Shown here piece by piece: positions 1 to 11,529 of a DNA stretch of 64,000 nucleotides. Every line of letters begins with the position of its first letter. Position 1 is the first letter of the stretch. The position numbers and the translations under genes were made by a program. The stretch is from Taenia hydatigena (Eukaryota; Platyhelminthes; Cestoda; Cyclophyllidea; Taeniidae), in contig JADWOT020000001.1 in assembly GCA_036345935.2 (NCBI GenBank), positions 31,811,062-31,875,061 on the forward strand. The letters are read 5' to 3'. The notes beneath the pieces are model-generated. The model saw only the letters and a list, made by a program, of their open reading frames with translations, did no database searches and had not been told where the DNA came from.

Positions 1-388
1 CGAAGTATCTTGTCATAGTGCAAGGGGATTGGAATAAGGGAAAAGCCCTCTACTACTCCTTTTAGCTCTGAGTTGGCATTTGGTCACCGAACCATTTGCT
101 AATGTTGACAAATCGGAAACCATTTCGGTGCATCGGCACATTTGCACTACATGTGCTTGACAACGTAGTCCTCAGTGTTTGACGAGAAGCTGTCTGCTCC
201 AAATCTATTTGTTCGGGGAAAAAAGCTCTAAAGTAAAATGGTGGAGGAATGGTCCTTTGTGGTCAGATACCTTTGGGTACGGGCATGAGGGCGTCAACAA
301 ACCAGCAAATCCATCGAAATGTGCGACAGACTCGACTATCATTCCCTTAAGAAAAGTAGAGCAAAAGCGGGCAACGAGTAGGCTTTAT
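1..388 (+). repeat. Dispersed segment, inverted copy at 38952-39335
   Basis: Reading the minus strand of 38952-39335 reproduces this segment with scattered substitutions, including the stretch around the shared word CGAAATGTGCGACAG (here) and its counterpart near 39005. Short open frames inside it do not agree between the copies, so no gene is called. The segment runs into the left edge of the window and may extend further. Confidence 0.75.
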
Positions 389-419
389 TTGTACTGACGC
401 AGCTCAATAGACCAATTAG

Positions 420-2090
420 CATGGCTAGCCTGCTAAAGTGCCCATGTAAAATTTAACAGAGTAACTTCCAAGCTTAGAATGATTGCAATTTCTGTTTGTG
501 CTACTAAAGTCATTAGGATAATCTATCAGTGCTTTTTAACTTTTATTCGATGTCTTTATGATTGAAACTGACGCTCCTTTCCAAGAGGGCGGATTGTTTG
601 TTTGATTGACATTTCTGCTGCTTCAGCGCCATTTCGTGCGATGGTGGACTTTGGTAAAGCGGGCAACCAAGTGTTCACAGACGAGAGAGTGTGTGCATTT
701 TCTTTTGGTCATAACAAAATCCCACCTGTACCGACTGCCTTGCATCTTATCCAAAACGAACACACCTAATTCCCTTTCTAGCAGTCTGAGAGGTGTGTCA
801 CCTGTTGCTTGACACTCATTTGGCCACATTAACCGTTGGGCGCCTGTGTTACTATGCCACTGCAATCCTCAAGACTTAGGTTAAGTCGACCAATTTAGGC
901 AAAGCTATCATCTCTGCTGCAGTAGCTCTGACTATGGCATATCCATTTGGCACATCAAAGGGGTCACAATAGTTGGTGAGGGTAAGAGAGGCTACGTCTC
1001 AAGTTAATCAGCAATCCATCAAGCCAGGGGACCGAAAAAGCAGCATGTTTGCAATTGGGATTTGTAAAAGTAAAAAAGCGTGGATTAAACCTTATAGGGT
1101 GAGTCCCTTAATACGATGAGGTGCCAGCAACTATGCTACGGTGTCCTTGATTTCTGGGATGAGTAAAATGACCAACAGTCCGAATGGTTGGTCATGTTCA
1201 AGATGATACGACGATTTGATGCGACTGTGGCTCCCAGTTAATCGACTACTTTGCGGTCTGGTTAATGAATAGCTTATCACCCACCTCAATTGGCTGCTTA
1301 ATAGGTACCTTCGACCCTCCACAATCTGCTACCTAATGAGTCAGCTAGACTTGAACTTGAATAGTTATTGTCCAAGCTGTAGAACGACTGAATGGCCCAT
1401 CAATTAACCATCAGCTTTGGTGGGCTATTGTCTTTTGGCTAAGTAAATTGCCAACACGAAGCCAAAAGACTAGAGAATGGACCTGACTACTGCTAAAGTA
1501 GAGAGGAATGAAATTTGATGCCAACTGGCCCGAAATGAATTTCGGCAACTCGGCAGATGAGGTGAAAGTGGATCCAATTCTCTCTCACACGATAAAGGAA
1601 CAATCAAAGTGAATTTTAACGTGAAAGCAGATTCTTGCCCTCAGTTAATGCGTGTGGTGATTTGATCTTGCTGTCAGTCAAACCTGCAACAAGCTCAACG
1701 TGTGTCTCCTGTCAGCTCGTCCTGGAGGGTTCAGGTGAGTCACGTGAAGCCTCGAACAAGTCAGCTGACCTCTTTCAGTAATCCAAAAGCTAGCGATTTG
1801 GGTGAGCAATACATTGTTGCATAGGTTTTGTGGCAAAGCAGCCATGCAGTACGACAAAAGAAGCACATCGTGATAGCTCGCTGGAGCCCCTTTTTAATAA
1901 AATAGATCTTATTTGGGAGAGAAAGTTTCAGGCAAAGATGGGGCTACCTTGTTTTCTTTGCATCGAGTAGAATGCGAAAATGTAGTGAGCACTCTATTGA
2001 TGGTGCATTGAGCTAGTCGGAGTGATGAGGGTTGTGCTGGCACAGGGTAACCTTCTCCCTCGAAGGCAGGTGAGGATGGGTTGTAATCAG
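420..2090 (+). repeat. Segmental duplication, left arm (partner 15303-17760)
   Basis: The order of sequence words matches 15303-17760 in direct orientation: 420-1020 pairs with 15303-15922, 1036-1075 with 16600-16640, 1095-1865 with 16797-17575 and 1890-2090 with 17575-17760. The second copy carries about 0.7 kb of extra sequence between 15922 and 16600 and about 150 bp at 16640-16797. The part 1500-1870 occurs a third time, inverted, at 43950-44340. No frame is kept open between copies, so this is treated as non-coding duplicated DNA. Confidence 0.8.
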
Positions 2091-2470
2091 AAGCGTGTTC
2101 GCCGAACGCTTTTCGCTCAACATTTACAAATGATTAGTCAAGCGTATTTGTGTTCAGTTTGCCAGGAGGTAAACGACGGCATTGGTTTGTTGGCTGTTTA
2201 CTGCTAATTATTCCATGAGGCTGCAAGTGATACAGCCTTATGAAAACATTAAATCGAGAAGTTGAAAGCCTCCTTCCTCTTGGCACTCCTGGCTTATTGA
2301 CGCCCATCTGGCCAAACTTACTTCCAGACGTCTTGGTTGGAGCGCTAATGAGGTCTGTGAAGCGTAACAAGATCCACACCCACTTAAAATTAAACCTGCT
2401 TGACCACTAGAGACTCATTTGTCAGCTCCGATGCCTTGTCTTTGTTCTGACTAATCATTTGAATAGACAG
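1800..2470 (+). repeat. Segment with inverted copy at 40600-41160
   Basis: The minus strand of 40600-41160 follows this segment closely, including the tract that reads CTTTGTTCTGACTAATCATT at its right end here. The piece 2130-2470 is also present, inverted, at 29830-30180. The boundaries differ from those of the 420-2090 duplication, so at least two separate rearrangements contributed to this stretch. Confidence 0.75.
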
Positions 2471-3490
2471 GTGAGTGGAAGTAAGCCTTTTACTCACCTT
2501 TCCACACAAATGCACTGTCTTCTTTCCCTTCTCCTCCTCCTCCTGCTTAACTCACATAACAAGTGTTGCATAGCAGCTCTAGCTCCATCTTTTGTTAGGC
2601 TACTATGCTGTGGCAGTTGGTTTACAATCCTTTGCCCGATTTCTTGTAAGCGTGCACGTGTGGGTAGTGGAATTGGCAAAAGTGAGACGTTGAGACGCTT
2701 CAACTCGAGTCTGGAGGCTTGGACGTGTTTGCCGTGGCCGATCGCGGTCACCACTTTAGCCACATGAGCCAGTGAGGTGGTGGATGACGTGGTAATTAGC
2801 CAAAGAGTGGAACAGCGTCACTCGTCTTCTTGGTGGCATGTTTCTTTTCTCGGGCAGCTGTCAGTGGTATGAACGTTGGCGCTACTGCCATTTTGATTAC
2901 TTAAAATGAGAACGCCATCAATCTCGGCACATTTTTCCAGCAAGCAGTGGTGAAAGTAAAATGCCTGCGCGTAAAAACTCTTTTCATCTCACTATACTTC
3001 CCGCCTACTTACCCTTCCTTCTTCTCATCCTTCGCCAATTTATTGCCTCCTCCCTTTCATGACTCCTTCTACCCTGCTCCTGATACTTTCGGATGCAAGG
3101 CATCTACTCAGAATCAGCAAGAGGCATATAGGGCTTCGATGGATCTTCTGCTAGTTCTGTGGCCGAGAGTCGACGCTTAAATCAGTCCTTCCTCTTCACA
3201 TTCCCCTTGTCCCTACCCTGGCGGTTGATTTGAATAAAGATTGGTGTCACACCGAAGGCGCTGTTGACCCTATATTGAAGCAAAATCAGACAAAGATAAT
3301 GTTAAATCATTAGTGGGTAAGGAGAGACGCATGCTGGCAGGACCTGGTTAACTTGTAGCCACAGTCACACCTGACAGTCGGTTCGTGGAAGACATGGCCA
3401 TTCTATCGGCTGGCTGGTTTGCTAGTCGACGAGGCACGTCATATCAACTGACTGCAAGTACAGGCGGCAATGAGGAAAGTGATGTCCTTA
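2090..3490. other. 1.4-kb segment present in only one of two paralogous copies
   Basis: In the related copy the words GGGTTGTAA and GGAGGGTGGCAATATT lie a few bases apart (about 17743-17775). Here they are separated by about 1.4 kb. The interval contains the 2130-3260 module, found inverted at 29380-30180. It also holds pyrimidine-rich DNA whose open frames on both strands I regard as composition artefacts. Insertion here or deletion in the other copy are both possible; no terminal repeats or target-site duplication were evident. Confidence 0.6.
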
Positions 3491-4710
3491 CACGGAGGGT
3501 GGCAATATTGTTCACCTTAAGACCACCTTAAGGGTGACAACGAGACAGTTGAAGCAGTTGTAATGCCTTTGGAGTGATTTTGGATGGCAAAACATTAGTT
3601 GACACGCCGAATGGGCCTTGCTTGTTATCAGAAGCATGTCACAGGCTAGGTCTCAGGATGATCGTCGATCTACAGAGAGAGGGATATAGTGAAAAGAGGA
3701 TAATGTGATTAACTGTTGCATTCAAGGCGTTCATGAAAGTGGACAGTAGTATCAATAAAAAAGATTCTCCTTCGAATTTTCTGCACTGCTAATCCATACC
3801 CGAGTAAATTTCGTCGATTCACAAAGTACTTGTCGGCTGGATCACTGACTAACAAGCACTACATTTATTCCCTTAGAATAAGTAGAGTAAGAGCAGGTAG
3901 CGAACGCTCTCCATTGGTGGTGCCACGATCGAGGCAGAGTAATGCGCGCCATGGTGGATTGGAGAGTACGCTTCCCCCTTGAGGGTATATGATGGCGATT
4001 TCGCAACGAGAAGCTTATTCGCCGAATGCTACTTGCCCCTAAACACCGACTCATCTCTCCAGCTTCAGCTTCCCTAAGTGCTAAGACAGCCACATTAACG
4101 TTCTTACGTTTCAGGGACATAGTAGCGTAGTCGGACAGGGAATCGTCTTGTGCAACATTTTACTTATGCAAGCGTCCAGTCACTGGGCTATTGCAGCGCA
4201 GTCAACTTAGGCTTGGCATGCTAAACTCCATCCATAGCATCAGCACATATTGACAAGCATCATGTTTTAGTTGAAATGAATAACATTAGCTTGGTTATGC
4301 GCAAACCAGCCCTTTAAAGGTGTTTGCAGTTGACGTGGACACCTCTTAATAAGAGATCGGTAGGAGCGCCAATTCAGCTTTATACTCCTCCTTCCCCTCC
4401 TACTCCTCAAACACAGACAAGTTTCTTCTCACCAATGAGGCAATAGCTCACCTTCAAAGGGCCTATCAGCTCTCATTCTACTCGTTTCGCAAAAAAAAGC
4501 CAAGTCAATCACACACTTCTAGGATTTGTCAAAGAACGGTAGTAAACAAGGGAGCACAACTTGGCTACTTCAGTTAAGAGCGGTACACATTTTAACAACC
4601 ATGCAGGTTAGCAAAAGAGGACATTCGTGTGGCATGCTAAGCGGATTACCCAATTCTCAACCACCTACCCATCTTCGTGGGGTCTACTCGCTAATTTTCT
4701 TCTCCTTGGC
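3490..4710 (+). repeat. Segmental duplication, right arm (partner 17755-18970)
   Basis: This continues the direct duplication beyond the 1.4-kb indel: 3490-4330 pairs with 17755-18600 and 4340-4710 with 18600-18970. It contains a minus-strand copy of the SQHNPHH-type module at about 3885-4030 in a frame that stays open. The rest shows no conserved frame. Confidence 0.8.
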
Positions 4711-4744
4711 TTTTATCTTTTTCTTAAGAGTGAGGCGAAAACAG

Positions 4745-4895
4745 GTACGGAGCACTTCCCATTGGTAATGTAATGAGGGGTTGAGTGTGATGAGGGTTAT
4801 GCTGGTTCAGAGAGTGCTTTATTCCCTCAACGGAAGATGATTTCGACTGTTCTGTAGCCAGAAGCGTGTTCGTCAGACGCCTCTCACCTAGCATT
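4745..4895 (-). repeat. SQHNPHH-type coding-derived module, minus-strand copy
   Basis: Read on the minus strand, this stretch is open through a peptide containing SLNQHNPHHTQPLITLPMG, clearly the same as the core of the other copies in this window. The frame carries no stop from about 4895 down to 4745. The module sits alone, with no recognisable transposon ends. Confidence 0.55.
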
Positions 4896-5499
4896 GAGAA
4901 CTACTTAGTCAAGCTTACATACATAGCAACTCTGTAGTGAAGGTGACGTAGCAGTGGATCCTTCAGCACTGCCCCTTTACGACGATCCGAATGGAGGTAC
5001 GACCTTGTGCTATTGTTCGTCGCCCAATAATCTCCTCTAACCACCGGCTTTGCAATCATCTTAATGATAATGTCCCATTTGGTGAATGCCTCGACTGACG
5101 CCACCCGTAGGTCTTAAATGGTTTGCTTTGAACAACAAATTGAAGAGATTACTCCAAACAGGGCTTACTAGCCCCTCTGATTGGCTTCTGCTGGAAATCA
5201 AACAATGTTTGAGTTGGCTGGGTTCCAAGCTATTTTTAGCTGACAAGCTAGGTGGTTAACAAAGGTACACCAGCAGTTATTTGCAGGCTCTTTCTCTGAA
5301 AAACAATTATGTGTGGCTGGTCGACTAAGATTGCAGATTGGCCAGCCAGTCGGTCAGTCAGCTGTATCACTGAGTGCGTAGTGTCACTCAAATCCGCACG
5401 AAAGGCATCGTCATTAGTTGGAGCATCACCTAGTCACCCATACCTGCAGCCTTTACGTTGTCAATGTTGTCGACTATGGCGTAAGGATCTTGCCACCTC

Positions 5500-5960
5500 C
5501 TCTGTTGACTTGCAGATCAGCAGTCCAGTTCGTTGGTCATGAGACTGTGCCTGTAGCTGATCCAACTACTCACTGCAGTGCATTATCCCTCCCACGGTGA
5601 ATGCCAACAACCCTGCTGCCAACAGGGACAATGCCACTAAAATTGAAAACTTCACACGCAGCTGTAAACGTGTACACAGCGCCTTGATTCACTGACGGCT
5701 CACCACTAGCCTCTTTTGTCTATTTAGCAAACTTGCCATGCTCATAACAAGCTTCCACCCAACCAGATAGCCACGCTGGCAATTGAGAAAGGAAGCGAAG
5801 TTTTAAATTAGCTACTGCACAAATTGTTGACTGAATGACTGACTGACTGGTCCAACTCCACCTGACGAACAGTCCCAAAGACACTTATCCCTTGACATCA
5901 GTTGATGATGATGATGATTAAATACCGATTGACAACTTAGATGGACAATGCTCTCTACCA
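5500..5960 (+). repeat. Segment with direct copy at 43650-43940
   Basis: The two stretches share the same word order, from the GTCCA.TT.GTTGGT region through TGACTGACTG-rich DNA. A short (GAT) run at 5904-5918 lies at the right end of this copy only. No conserved open frame is seen. The 4710-5500 interval to its left contains nothing I can assign. Confidence 0.6.
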
Positions 5961-5989
5961 GAGTTCGTTGGGTTTTTATACAGCCTGCC

Positions 5990-6480
5990 ATTCTGTCGCT
6001 CAAGTTGGCGTGTGCGTGACTGGTCAGAGCAGCAAACCAACTGAAAATCCGCCTGATCGACAGCTAGCAACTGTGTTACTTTGTCAATGTTCTCTGGAGT
6101 GCGTCGATATCATCAGTGAAATTTGAGAACATGAGGTTTGTTTACCTTACCACGCAATGGTGATAAAGTTGCATATTATGAGTTTCCTCATTTCGGCCTA
6201 TACTTCCAACGCAACTGTGGCTCAATGTAGCCCATGGAATGGCTTGGCATAGAGACGTCCGTCTTGAGGCGTCCGTCCTGATCACTTGATTCCTCTGTTA
6301 GGCAAGTCATTCCCAGTAAAACCTAAATGATTTTGGGGTAGGTATATCAGTATTGCATTTTCTGACCAGCTCCCAGTGATATGAAAATGTCTATCACCCT
6401 GTCGACACCCGAGAGTTTAGTGCTGAATCGATTGTGGGTAGCTGGGTTGCTGAGAGGTTGACTGTCGAACAGCTGAAGTT
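5990..6480 (+). repeat. Module repeated in tandem with 7300-7800
   Basis: This stretch and 7300-7800 are diverged copies sharing features such as CAGCAACTGTG.TACT, the GAAGTTGCA.AT tract and a GGCAAGTC.TT.CCAGTAAAA tail. The 6470-7260 module lies between them, so the local order is X-Y-X. Inverted copies of X lie at about 47465-47790 and 49895-50220. Confidence 0.65.
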
Positions 6481-7260
6481 CTTTTAGGATAGCTTACGCT
6501 TAGACGTGGTGACGTGGGGACCACGTAAGTGGTGACTGCAGTTGTAGAATGCTATTGCTGCAAAGCATCAATGCGTCTTGATATTCTGTGCTTAATCTGC
6601 TGACTGGAAGCAGATGAGGAGGAGTGGACGCTAACTGGGCAAACACAGACATTCCAATATTCTTCTCCGAACGACAGCTGACGTTGTTCTCTGATTAATA
6701 TATGCTAGAAGGTGGTTTGGTTAATGTTGAACTGAACTGGAATGCGAGGTAGGCAGCTGGCTGGCCCATTAAACAATACATAAAACTGCGACATGCTACT
6801 CATTGGTTACTTAGTAGCTATGCGTTATGTGCGGATTGTCTCGGCCCACTAAATTTGCCTTTCATATAGATCAGTAACTGGTTGGTGCAGTGTATTTGTG
6901 AGTCCGTGATGCAGCCGTTATGTAGGTTGATGGTCGGAGGAATTTACTGTGGTAAAGGTCAGCAGTGCAGGGAAGTCTGAAGAGCGTCATGTTTATTGCT
7001 GCCACCATCCACTTCCCTGAATGCCTTGAATGCCACAGCCAATTATATTGTCCTCTTGTCACTACTTCTCTATCTCGGCAGGTCGACCATCATCCGGAGA
7101 CGAAGCCTGCGCCATGCTTCTGGCAGCAATCGAAACTCACTTGACGTGTCAATTAACGTTTTTGCCACCCAAAGTCAATCCAAAGGCATTACAACCATCT
7201 TAACCAAATCCCTGTCAGCACATCTAAGCCTGAAATGCAGTGCGTAGACGCCACTACTTT
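6470..7260 (+). repeat. Y module: four copies in the window (two real loci inverted)
   Basis: Copies occur at 28250-29120 (direct), 47925-48700 and 50355-51130 (inverted; these last two are probably one locus assembled twice). The right part, 6996-7247, keeps an open frame of about 83 codons that is also open in the 47.9 and 50.3 kb copies. The copies at 3490-3760, 17755-18060 and 28860-29110 break or lose this frame. I therefore regard it as a dispersed repeat of unknown origin rather than a functional gene. Confidence 0.7.
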
Positions 7261-8966
7261 TAATTGACGTCTCGAAGTGTTGTAACTCTACCGACCTTGT
7301 CGTGTTGCAACGTCATTGCTTGCAATGTTTTGCACTACAATGGGTTCGGTGGGTAATCATAAGCCTGTCACTTAGCCGCGCAAGTTATTAAATGCTTGTC
7401 CAGTCGAACAGGCAAACCAACTGATCATTCACCTCATCAACTGCTAGCAACTGTGCTACTGTGTCGGGTTTCTATTGAGTGTGTCGACGCCAAAACTGTT
7501 AATTGAGATCCCGAGATGTGGTTAATCCACCGCTCAATCGTGACGAAGTTGCAGATCATTAAGTTCCTCATTTCGACTTCTATGCCCAACAGAGCTACGG
7601 CGTAGTCTAGGTAGTGGAATGCTTGGCAGGGAGGTGAACCCATTGTGAGCCACCGTCTCCACTTCTTGTCTCGAGGCACCCGTTTGACTCACTTAATCTC
7701 CACTGTAAGGCAAGTCTTTTCCAGTAAAAACCAACGATTTTTGGAATGGAGATATCGGTGCTGCGTTCCCGGCCCAGCTTCCATTAATGGATAATTGTCG
7801 GACCTGGTCGCATTCGTTATCAGACCGTAGGAGTCATGTTGCGGTGTGGGAGGGATTACGCTTGCGAATCGTTGCTTGTGAGAGATAGTGCGTCGTGGTC
7901 ATTGCTACGCAACGGTACGCTATTGTTTAGCCACTCCTTTGTGTTTATGCTCATTCGATGGCTGGCCAATCACTCTAGTTCAGTTTGTCATTGCACAATT
8001 TTGGCGGTCTTATGCAGAGTGTGAAGCATTAGAATAACGTGGTGGCCGATGTTGAAAGGAGAGGCAAGGGGAGATGCGAGGTGGAAAGAGCACTTCAGAA
8101 ATGTGTATGCCCATTAAATTGCCACATGACAGAATGTCTGTCACATAGTCGGCAAGCTGGATCGCTGACAGCCCTGTCCACTCATTTCTTACTGGAACTG
8201 ACATTGTCGACCAATATTTTGATGTGGCAGCGCCTCTCACACTCACCCACTCAGCCCACCAATGCTCGTATCATTACCATCCACCTCATCCTGCTCACAT
8301 AGAAGGCGAAAAGAAAGCACTGCTGTGACGACACTCTATTAGCACGATACAATCATGCTATGGGGTGTGGGGAAGAGGGATAGGGTGAGGGAGAAAAGAA
8401 ACGAGGCGAGTGATCCCTAGCAAGTTAAACAGCAGAGGATGCGCCATCTTCCTGCACATCGATCGTTGGATTGAAGACGGCAATTTGAAATGCACGTGAC
8501 AGCATGCAATGAGTGAAGCAGACTGGTCCTGAATGGCTAAGAAATGTGAGGATTTGTAAACGATCTGGACAAAGAGAGTCTCGACGACCAAATAGCTGCA
8601 GTCAATGCAGACAGATTGAAGCAAACCAAGTGACATGTGGTCTAGAAAACCAAATACCACTCTAAGTCATGATTTTCTGCGGCTGTCGTGTTATTAGGCT
8701 TCGAGGGTGGTCCGGATAATGCAAAAGCTAAAAGCAGAATTGAGGGGTCTTCGTGGATCATGTTCAATGGTAATTCAATAACAGAAGGGAAGGAAGAAAA
8801 AGTCAGCGATAAAGTATGAGATGATGCAGTCATTAGTAAAAGGTGTTTCAGCAACTCATTTTCCTCTGTCTGTTAAATACATGCATTCTACCTGATATTT
8901 TGCCTTTGTATGCCTTCAAGGGAGCCTTTAAACCCCACAATAGGGAGCTGACTCGGAAGTGGGGTT

Positions 8967-9275
8967 ATGAGTAGGAAGAGGAAAAGGGGAGGAGAAGGAG
9001 GAGGAGGAGGAGGGGGGACCGCATTGGCAAACTTACAAGAGTGGGAGGTTAATGACGCGATTCTTACCTCTAACATTATCTATGGCTCAGTAAACATGCC
9101 TCATGCTCTCTTAGCCTTCTCATATCTCTTGATGGTAGGAATCAAAAAGTTCAGATCATTTCACACAAAAAGTAATCCTGTTAAATTGCCGGGCGCTCCC
9201 ACCCCTATCATGACCAACTATCCCAGTAGAATCGAACCTGTTTTCACAATTGCATTGGGGTTACTAGCAGATCAG
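8967..9275 (+). CDS. Candidate exon of unknown function, copy 1, ending at a consensus donor
   Basis: An open frame of about 100 codons ends exactly at CAG|GTAAGT (donor at 9276), a perfect 5' splice site in phase 0. The paralogue at 57147-57404 is open over the same 86 codons and ends at the same donor. Comparing codon by codon I count roughly 8 silent and about 22 replacement changes with no frameshift. That is not clear purifying selection. The conserved end reads NYPSRIEPVFTIA. The left 20 codons are a GGA-rich low-complexity run. I do not recognise the protein; it could be an exon remnant. Confidence 0.3.
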
Positions 9276-9897
9276 GTAAGTTCAGACAATTACAAGTCAT
9301 GTCATGACAGCTACCACACGAGGTAGAAGGTCAGGTAGCACTCCACTGAGTGGAACAACTGCCAATGTGATTGATGCCCAAATCAGGCAGTAATTACGAA
9401 GTTGGCTTCTGTGCCACTGCGTCTACCTGTAGCGGGATGTGCAAACATCAGAACTAAAAGTTGGCATCCGAAAACGTAGCTTATAACCTATTAACCAACT
9501 AGGCGCTAGGCGGGATTTTGTACAAATGCGCATCAGTCCATTACTCCAATTGAGCGACCCGTCTATTCGATTTAAATATGAACTTTACTACAAAACGCAT
9601 GCTTAAAGTAAATTAAAGTGTACAAATGGTTACCAAAATGACATCGATCACTGGTATTTGAACTACTTTTACGATTTGCTGACAAACTTTACAATATTGC
9701 TATTACGCATATATTTTACTTACATAAATTGTAAATTGTTATCGGTACGTTTGCTACCTAAATTATACGCAAAAGTCGAAACTGTTGGTATTTGTCGTAA
9801 TTATGGTCTTATCAAAGATACATAAAAATTTAAAGCTTGTTTGTTTTACCTGACAAACTTTGAACTGATTAACCGGATTTGTGCGCGACTTGCGTAA

Positions 9898-10086
9898 GTG
9901 GTGCGCGTTTGCGGGGATAAATTTTCTGGATTAATGCGCCTTTATCCGCTGCCAAAGGTCGGCAACCCGGTAGGTGTTGAGTATCTCTTTATTGTTTTTA
10001 GCTATTTAATTGTTGTGAGGTGCTTTAAATGCCGATTTGCTTCCTTTATACGCATACTTGTTAGAGTAGACGCAATTGCCTCTTAA
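9898..10086 (+). CDS. Short open frame conserved in both copies of duplication A
   Basis: Sixty-two codons are open here and in the paralogue at 58071-58259, with the same first codons (GTG GTG CGC GTT) and the same TAA. Shared peptide pieces are GLMRLYP, PKVGNPVG and FSYLIVVR. I count about 8 silent and 15 replacement differences. There is no ATG, so it would have to be an internal exon or a non-coding conserved stretch. It lies between two better exon candidates, but no splice path to either was found. Confidence 0.25.
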   Translation: MVRVCGDKFSGLMRLYPLPKVGNPVGVEYLFIVFSYLIVVRCFKCRFASFIRILVRVDAIAS

Positions 10087-10848
10087 TTTGACTGTTGACG
10101 GTTACTTTTCAATTTCAAGGTCTCCTCATGTGCATTTTTCGCTGTGTAGAGATAAATTGTGGCCGTTGCAGCAGACTGTGAGGTTGTTTACATTTTTACT
10201 GACGTATGAATTTGAGTGATGAGGCATAATTTTGTGGAGAAGTGTTAAAACCCTACCAAGTGCTTGGCAATTACTTGTTTGGTGATTTCTTGCGATTAAG
10301 CACCCATTTTAGAGATGTGTATAGATATGTGCCTTTGCTTTCTTGACCAGTTTATTTGTTAGACCAAACGTTTCAGAAATAGGCCTGGTTGCTGTCACAA
10401 CTTTTTGTTTTCCATTTGCACTGCCTAATCGCGCTGAATTTTTACTGCAAAACTTCTTTTGACTTAGTACGATTGCTTTGGCTGTTTTTAGGGAGTTTGT
10501 TATTTTAGTAAGAATACGTTTTGATGAATAGGATCCAATTTGATGATGGGACTTGTAAGTTTGGTAAAGTAAGCGCAAAAGTCTCATAATGTGGCTGTTA
10601 GGACGTTTTGCTTTCCAACTACGATGCCTACTTCCATACACTTTTCGCTGTATGACACCTCGAGTGATAAGCTAAGATTGTTTAGGCAAGCTGTAATTAG
10701 TTTGCTTTCTAATGACGATAGATTTTGTTGGGAGGAATTCTAACTTTGCTAAGGATATGGCAATTAATCATTATTATTTTCTTGCTGATAAGTATTCACT
10801 ATATTCATAAATGTTGTTGTGCATTTTTTTGTCCGTTTGCGTGCTAGA

Positions 10849-10923
10849 ATGGACACTGAAGAAGAAGCTGCAGCAGTAATGTGTGCGAATCTCTCCTTCG
10901 CTATCACTTCACATATTTCTCAG
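10849..10923 (+). CDS. Candidate exon 1 of duplicated gene, copy 1 (with ATG)
   Basis: Twenty-five codons starting with ATG at 10849 and ending at CAG|GTAAGT. The peptide begins MDTEEEAAAV and ends AITSHISQ. The paralogue (59024-59098) differs by three silent and two replacement changes within the exon, and its ATG is ATA. Phase 0 at the donor is compatible with the next exon at 11459. Function unknown. The other copy may instead use an AG acceptor just before GACACTG, so it is unclear which form is ancestral. Confidence 0.45.
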
Positions 10924-11100
10924 GTAAGTTTGGATTGTGCTTAATGGGTTGTTGCCGCCCCTTTTTGTGTGCAGCAATGGAATCAATGTGCGTTCATATG
11001 TTGGGTAAGAAAGTACTGTTCTCCTTTGCCTGGCTCACCTGCGCTATTTTCACCACTATGATATGCGTGTTGTTGACGCACATATGGATGGCGGAGTGTT

Positions 11101-11112
11101 GGGGGGGGGGGG
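11101..11112 (+). repeat. Poly-G run of 12
   Basis: A homopolymer of twelve G inside the intron between the candidate exons at 10849 and 11459. It is absent from the paralogous intron at 59099-59542, which is 91 bp shorter overall (444 against 535 bp). Length errors are likely at such a run. Confidence 0.9.
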
Positions 11113-11458
11113 CAGGACCAGGGTAGTTTGTTGTGTTGATGTGATCCTTTCTGTGAAACATGTTGTGTAGAGGGCCTAGGTGATGGCTTAATGGTAGGTT
11201 GCTCAGATTTGACGGCGTGAGTTGGTGTATGAGTGAGGTAGACGCAGCACGGGTAGGCGCGATAGAGGAAGAAGTGCCTAGTGGAAAGCTTGGGCATCAC
11301 TACGCAGACTGTACTTTGTAGCAGTCCTAAGTGTTTGCTTGTTGAGGTTCCTGTTTCTTTTTTCCATATTAGTGGTTATGCTTGTGGATGTTAGCTTTGC
11401 AGCGCATTGGACCCTCACACATCGGTCTTTCCATGGTTTGTTTTTTTTTCCTTTTCAG

Positions 11459-11520
11459 ATGCTACAAACTTACCTTGGTGGTTGTGATGGTGAAGTAACA
11501 TGTGATGAGTGTGTGGAATG
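11459..11520 (+). CDS. Candidate exon 2 of duplicated gene, copy 1
   Basis: The 62-nt exon lies between a strong acceptor (T-rich tract, CCTTTTCAG) and a donor GTAGGC. It reads MLQTYLGGCD then GEVTCDECVEW, with a C-x8-C-x2-C spacing suggestive of, but not proof of, metal binding. It is identical at all 62 positions to 59543-59604 although the surrounding intron has clear substitutions and indels. That contrast is the best evidence for coding constraint (or recent conversion) in this window. Similarity between the two loci ends a few bases downstream. Protein family not recognised. Confidence 0.55.
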
Positions 11521-11529
11521 GTAGGCAAC

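Noticed and set aside
2459..2767. Overlapping 102- and 89-codon frames on both strands
   Set aside because: Both rely on a CTCCTCCTC tract. Neither is kept in the inverted copy at 29400-29830.
8888..9076. Minus-strand proline-rich frame
   Set aside because: It is the complement of a GGA-rich tract and is not preserved in the paralogue at 57060-57150.
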